Origin: CAYYGL01 sp964471235
GTDB taxonomy: Bacteria; Calditrichota; Calditrichia; RBG-13-44-9; J075
DNA length: 9,007 bases
Direction of reading: 5' to 3'
Assembly: GCA_964471235.1 (NCBI GenBank)
Contig: CAYYGL010000193.1
Span: 1 to 9,007, forward strand
A program made the translations under genes and the position numbers. A model generated the notes under the pieces. The model saw only the letters and a list, made by a program, of their open reading frames with translations. It was not told the DNA's origin and did no database searches. Of this stretch, positions 6,019 through 9,007 are shown piece by piece; the stretch's first letter is position 1, and the number at the start of each line of letters is the position of its first letter.

Positions 6019-6621
6019 AAAATCTCTCTCATTGAGCAGGGTGTAGGTAAAGCTATTCCCAAAAGCCTCCTTGCCTTGCCGGCAGAGCCGTAAAAAAAAT
6101 TCGTATTGAAAGGGATCGCAGAAGACCTGGCAACCTGCTGACCAGTCATGTACCTGAATGGATTCATGTCTTGGAGAGGCTCTATGAATGTTTATTCCAA
6201 ATAATCCCGTTTGTTCGGTTCCCGAATCCAGATCGAGAAAATTATCGCGGTTGGCATCCCGTATAACCGTAAGCGGGGCATTTTGCACCAGGGCGGCATA
6301 TTTCCCGTGATGACGCCCGAGCCGGTGAGACTTGCGATATTGTCCTTCCTTTAAAATGGCGGTACCCAATGCGGACATCTTTTCCGGATGGTTCAACCAG
6401 TAGGCACCGGGATCGGTGGTGCATTTGAACACATTAAAAATCCACTCCCCATTCATTCGGTAAAAAACGGTGATGAAATCATCGAATCGATCCGCTTTTA
6501 ATTCCTTTGTGCGTATGCCGACGATATTCAAATCAAATCCCTTCTCATTACGGAACACTTTGTGCCCTTTTTGCTCCATTACAGCCAAAGTGTCTTCTAA
6601 ATTAGGTGAAAAACCATTCAT
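6013..6621 (-). CDS. L,D-transpeptidase-like cysteine protein, uncharacterised
   Basis: This encodes 202 residues preceded by AAGGAGG with 8 bases to the ATG, the strongest ribosome site in the window. The conserved-looking part runs from about 62 to the end: KCTTDPGAYWL (66-76), GTAILKEGQY (86-95), HHGKYAALVQ (104-113), a DANRDNFLDLD acidic segment (122-132), FGINIHRA with His146 (141-148) and WSAGCQVF with Cys164 (160-167). A His followed by S-x-G-C is the arrangement of YkuD-type L,D-transpeptidases, which cross-link peptidoglycan through the Cys. Here the spacing and the AGCQ sequence differ from the classical HGC-N/R motif. There is no signal peptide. Similar proteins, as I recall them, occur in phages and FCB bacteria without known function. 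A cell-wall role is an inference from the motif. Confidence 0.7.
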   Translation of the reverse strand: MNGFSPNLEDTLAVMEQKGHKVFRNEKGFDLNIVGIRTKELKADRFDDFITVFYRMNGEWIFNVFKCTTDPGAYWLNHPEKMSALGTAILKEGQYRKSHRLGRHHGKYAALVQNAPLTVIRDANRDNFLDLDSGTEQTGLFGINIHRASPRHESIQVHDWSAGCQVFCDPFQYEFFLRLCRQGKEAFGNSFTYTLLNERDFD

Positions 6622-6693
6622 AACCTGGTCCTCCTTTTATAAGGTGTGTTGTATCGTTTTACTCTCAGGGCGTTTATTTCAACAAAACTTTGG

Positions 6694-6748
6694 GATGGAG
6701 TAGTGGAGTGATGGCGTGAAATGTTCTCCAATACTCCAACACTCCATC
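6694..6748. repeat. Period-8 GGAGT repeat arranged as a long imperfect inverted repeat
   Basis: On the left, ATGGAGTA, GTGGAGTG and ATGGCGTG follow each other in 8-base units (6695-6718). On the right, CTCCAATA, CTCCAACA and CTCCATCT do the same (6726-6749). The two halves are reverse complements at 18 of 23 positions (6694-6716 against 6748-6726) around a 9-base loop. It lies upstream of the L,D-transpeptidase-like gene and downstream of the protease gene. The repeat produces meaningless open frames of the WSIG kind and is not coding. Confidence 0.65.
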
Positions 6749-6755
6749 TTCCCCT

Positions 6756-6815
6756 CGTTGCGAAACTCCTGTTTCGCAACGCAGTAACTGTGGAAACTCT
6801 GTTTCCAGTAACTGT
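6756..6815. repeat. Cluster of four consecutive palindromes with covarying arms
   Basis: The first palindrome has arms CGTTGCGAAAC (6756-6766) and GTTTCGCAACG (6771-6781), a perfect 11-bp stem around TCCT. Next is CAGT-A-ACTG at 6782-6790, then TGGAAAC (6791-6797) and GTTTCCA (6801-6807) around TCT, then CAGT-A-ACTG again at 6806-6814. The two large stems share GAAAC, CT and GTTTC but differ at two positions where both arms have changed together, which suggests the folded form matters. It starts about 100 bases after the protease stop codon. No T-run follows the main stem on either strand. Confidence 0.7.
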
Positions 6816-6877
6816 CTCTACAATTCTTATTCCCGTCAGGCAACTGAGACAGATGTCGCCTTATCAGCACACTCCGA

Positions 6878-8356
6878 TCACTCAATCGAAAAATCCGCCA
6901 ACTCCGAGCATACATGCATCACGTAAAGCTGGTACCAGGCATCCTCATCGAAAGCCGGCATATTTCGGGCAACCACGGCTGCCCCCAGAAAATCATCCTG
7001 ATCGATGACCAGGGTGAGGTTCATCTCAGCGATGGCATCATCGTTCTCATCCGGCACATAGCGAAACCGGGAGATAAGCAGCGATGATTCTTCCGGATCA
7101 AAATCCTCCTCATCGGGAATTTCCGGGTCGGTCACCCAGTTGGCAAGGCCGTGGAGCGCCTGTGCATAACCATTAAGCGCTACCTTTCCCTTTTCATACG
7201 TGTCATTCATGACAATTTGAATGATCATCATCAAATTGCCGGCGCCGGGATATTTTGTTATCAACAATCGGGTGTCGGGATGGTACTGCACCGGAAAATC
7301 TTTGGGAACGGCAATGGTGGCGCCGGTTTGGGAATCTTCGTAAACATCAACCCAGGCACTTTCCAGGCTCCTGCCGGTCTCCTCCAGCGCCTCCTGATTG
7401 AGTCCCGCAAAAATTTCCGCCAACTCCGGGTCGGCAGTGGAGAGAACCTCCTCTAATGAAGCCGACCACACTTTTTCCAGCACCGAGGAGCCCGCTGCCG
7501 GGACCTTCACCTGTTTTTCGATGTGCTTTCCGAACAGACGGGTTTGCCGGGAAGTTGAGGAGGGAGGGGTGTCGCCGGAATTTTCCAGTCCGGGCAGATA
7601 CACCGCGGCAGGAATCGCCCAGTTGATGCGGGCAATCCCCTGCCGAAGCCCGCCGTCGCCGATTCCCACCACCTTGCCACTCTTATCAAAAATCGGTGCC
7701 CCGGAATGACCGGGCTGGATGGTGGTGCTGATACGCAAAATTTTGGTTCTGATGGTGGGGTATCCCTGGTTTCCGACAATCTTCTTAAACTGGGAGGCGT
7801 TCTTAAAAATACTTTTCATGGTAGGTGTCTGGCTCTGGCTGAGTGAAAAGCGGATAAAATCGCCCTGCATTTTTGCCACATCGTGAGGGTATCCCCAGAT
7901 GTAAAATTCCGCCGTGCTGTTGGGAGAAACCGCGGTCTCCTGCAGGGGAGATAAACCGAGGTCTTCTTTCAACTTTAGCAGCGCCAGGTCGGCTTCCTTG
8001 ATGACCGCAACCAGGTCCGCACCGGTTCCTGCTTTTTTCGTCTCGGAATACACCTCGATTTGCTTTGCCCCGGCAACCACATGCAACGCCGTAACCACAT
8101 AGTAGGATTTCTTCCAGACGAAACCACTTCCCACACTGGTGCCCCCGGAACCGGTTGCGGAAATACTGACCACCGATTTGGAACTGGCGACATGGGAGCC
8201 ACCCTGGGCAAAGATTTCGTTCCCGGTCCATAACAGCAGGGCAAAACCGATGGTGAGTCCAAAAGTAACTAAGCGCTGGCGCGAAGAGATCATCAATCCG
8301 GGGCTGACGGGATTGTCGATACGAACCCCGAAAGGGGCTATTCTTGTTGTTCGCAT
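6878..8356 (-). CDS. Secreted trypsin/DegP-like serine protease with an unusual C-terminal domain
   Basis: This encodes 492 residues. A signal peptide or anchor covers about 29-50, with probable cleavage after IFA. The trypsin-like domain (about 55-258) keeps the full triad: His92 in TALHVVAG, Asp123 in EADLALLKL and Ser218 in QPGHSGAPIF, with GSGFVW (76-81) before it, as in S1C proteases. There is no PDZ domain. Instead a Ser/Pro-rich linker (about 260-275) leads to a domain of roughly 155 residues (about 335-492) with an acidic patch DEEDFDPEE and alternating strands, reminiscent of PsbP/Mog1-like folds but unassigned. GGAGG lies only 4 bases before the ATG at 8356, which overlaps the upstream gene by 19 bases. 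A start at 8293 (Met22) would give a tidier signal peptide but lacks a ribosome site. It probably acts in the periplasm with the upstream membrane protein. Confidence 0.85.
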   Translation of the reverse strand: MRTTRIAPFGVRIDNPVSPGLMISSRQRLVTFGLTIGFALLLWTGNEIFAQGGSHVASSKSVVSISATGSGGTSVGSGFVWKKSYYVVTALHVVAGAKQIEVYSETKKAGTGADLVAVIKEADLALLKLKEDLGLSPLQETAVSPNSTAEFYIWGYPHDVAKMQGDFIRFSLSQSQTPTMKSIFKNASQFKKIVGNQGYPTIRTKILRISTTIQPGHSGAPIFDKSGKVVGIGDGGLRQGIARINWAIPAAVYLPGLENSGDTPPSSTSRQTRLFGKHIEKQVKVPAAGSSVLEKVWSASLEEVLSTADPELAEIFAGLNQEALEETGRSLESAWVDVYEDSQTGATIAVPKDFPVQYHPDTRLLITKYPGAGNLMMIIQIVMNDTYEKGKVALNGYAQALHGLANWVTDPEIPDEEDFDPEESSLLISRFRYVPDENDDAIAEMNLTLVIDQDDFLGAAVVARNMPAFDEDAWYQLYVMHVCSELADFSIE

Positions 8357-8988
8357 ATTGCCTCCGATATGGCGGTGATCAATTCCAGTTTGTCAGCCTC
8401 AGGAACATCCAGGTTTTCCAGAACATCCACCAATTCTGTCAGCGCGTCTAATTCCTGCCGGCGATAGGATTTCAACACCTCGGCTATATCTCGGAAACGC
8501 TCCGGATCGAGTGCCGAACAAAGGTCTTTCTCCCCTTTTTTCGCATACAGCGCGCTGGTTTTGCTTTTTTGCATATCCCCGAAGGCGATTTTTTTGGTTT
8601 CCGGGTCGATGCCGAATTTTTCCAGAACGATCAACTGTCGGGCATAGTCCAAATCGTAGCCGGCTTTTTTCCATTCGTTGACCTGAGTGTCCAGGGAACG
8701 CTCGAACACATTATGGTTACGGATGAACAACCCCAGGAAAATGGCGAGCACGCAGGCAAGACCGAAACTGCCCGCTTTCAGGCTGTTTTGCTGTAACTTG
8801 CTCAGCATCCTGCCCGGCTTGTCTTCCGACGCTGCGTCATCTTTCTGACCGGGTTGTAACCCCAAAAACGCTGCCAACAAAGACGCCAGCGCCCCCAGAA
8901 TCACCTTCACCACCGGGGATACCGACAGACCGATGATGATTCCCACCAGCAGACCCATTCCCAGCCCGGCAAAAATATTGATCATCAT
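8338..8988 (-). CDS. Three-TM membrane protein, partner of the downstream protease, unknown function
   Basis: This encodes 216 residues with no family I recognise. Hydrophobic segments lie at about 4-22, 25-44 and 72-89; the first two are Gly/Ala rich, with GxxxG-like spacing typical of tightly packed helices. The loop between segments 2 and 3 ends in positively charged residues (KPGR, SLKAG) and should be cytoplasmic, which puts the soluble C-terminal part (90-216) in the periplasm. That part is helical and charged and has two cysteines (157 and 212) that could form a disulfide. AAGGA stands 10 bases before ATG 8988. Its stop codon lies within the protease gene, giving a 19-base overlap, so the two are translationally coupled. 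Anchoring, regulating or presenting substrate to the protease is a reasonable inference but not shown. Confidence 0.75.
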   Translation of the reverse strand: MMINIFAGLGMGLLVGIIIGLSVSPVVKVILGALASLLAAFLGLQPGQKDDAASEDKPGRMLSKLQQNSLKAGSFGLACVLAIFLGLFIRNHNVFERSLDTQVNEWKKAGYDLDYARQLIVLEKFGIDPETKKIAFGDMQKSKTSALYAKKGEKDLCSALDPERFRDIAEVLKSYRRQELDALTELVDVLENLDVPEADKLELITAISEAICEQQE

Positions 8989-9007
8989 GACCCGGGTATC
9001 CTTCTTT
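8985..9007 (-). CDS. Possible C-terminal end of an upstream gene (partial)
   Basis: One minus-strand frame from the window edge reads R-R-I-P-G-S and stops at TGA (8987-8985), so the stop overlaps the ATG of the membrane protein gene in the compact ATGA form. That form is common between coupled operon genes and hints that the operon begins outside the window. With only six codons visible it could equally be chance. Confidence 0.3.

Noticed and set aside
6679..6915. Minus-strand frame of 78 codons upstream of the L,D-transpeptidase-like gene
   Set aside because: It runs through the period-8 repeat and the palindrome cluster. Its WSIG-type residues come from the repeat and not from a protein family.
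7398..7709. Plus-strand frame of 103 codons opposite the protease gene
   Set aside because: It is antisense to the catalytic domain coding region, which has a complete triad. The plus frame carries no motif.
6878..8988. Known phage-defence or conflict operon built on a trypsin-like effector
   Set aside because: The protease has an export signal and its neighbour is a membrane protein. No nucleotide-binding, CHAT, nuclease or effector-associated domain is seen, so there is no support for an intracellular defence system.

Overview
The window looks like a chromosomal segment of a Gram-negative bacterium of the FCB superphylum, possibly a Calditrichota- or KSB1-like lineage rather than a true Bacteroidota; this placement is inference. 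The reasons are as follows. A DUF4249-type lipoprotein sits directly behind what reads as the C-terminus of an outer-membrane (probably TonB-dependent) receptor, a typical FCB pairing. Several genes have strong Shine-Dalgarno sites (GGAGG/AAGGAG), and one candidate promoter has a perfect TATAAT box; neither is usual in Bacteroidota. The intergenic spaces are full of short palindromes and simple repeats. There are no rRNA, tRNA or CRISPR features and no intact mobile element.

Layout. Bases 1-90 are the end of an outer-membrane beta-barrel gene, followed by a TCAGT-rich repeat tract and the DUF4249 lipoprotein (261-1100, +). After a 0.3 kb gap comes a convergent secreted proline-iminopeptidase-like hydrolase (1427-2494, -). 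Bases 2495-2926 carry at least five small hairpins and then a promoter for a Phd/YefM-type antitoxin (2927-3208, +). The PIN/VapC toxin that should follow is cut off after about 20-25 recognisable residues. The DNA then passes into the tail of a wrecked membrane acyltransferase gene on the other strand (about 3286-3730, -), which has a frameshift in a G run and a large internal deletion. The locus is therefore a scar where two broken genes meet.

From 3976 to the end everything is on the minus strand. In transcription order there is a possible end of an upstream gene (stop at 8985), a three-TM membrane protein (8338-8988), a secreted trypsin/DegP-like protease overlapping it (6878-8356), a palindrome-rich gap, an L,D-transpeptidase-like cysteine protein (6013-6621), an NTF2-like lipoprotein (5474-5956) and an APC-superfamily amino-acid permease (3976-5415). 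The membrane protein and protease overlap and their predicted topologies place both main domains in the periplasm, so they probably work together. The last three genes lie close together and may be co-transcribed, though no shared pathway is evident.

The items most worth a second look are the palindrome clusters (two hairpins near 6756-6807 differ by compensatory base pairs), the orphan antitoxin beside a decapitated toxin and a decayed acyltransferase, the L,D-transpeptidase-like protein without a signal peptide, and the membrane protein/protease pair.
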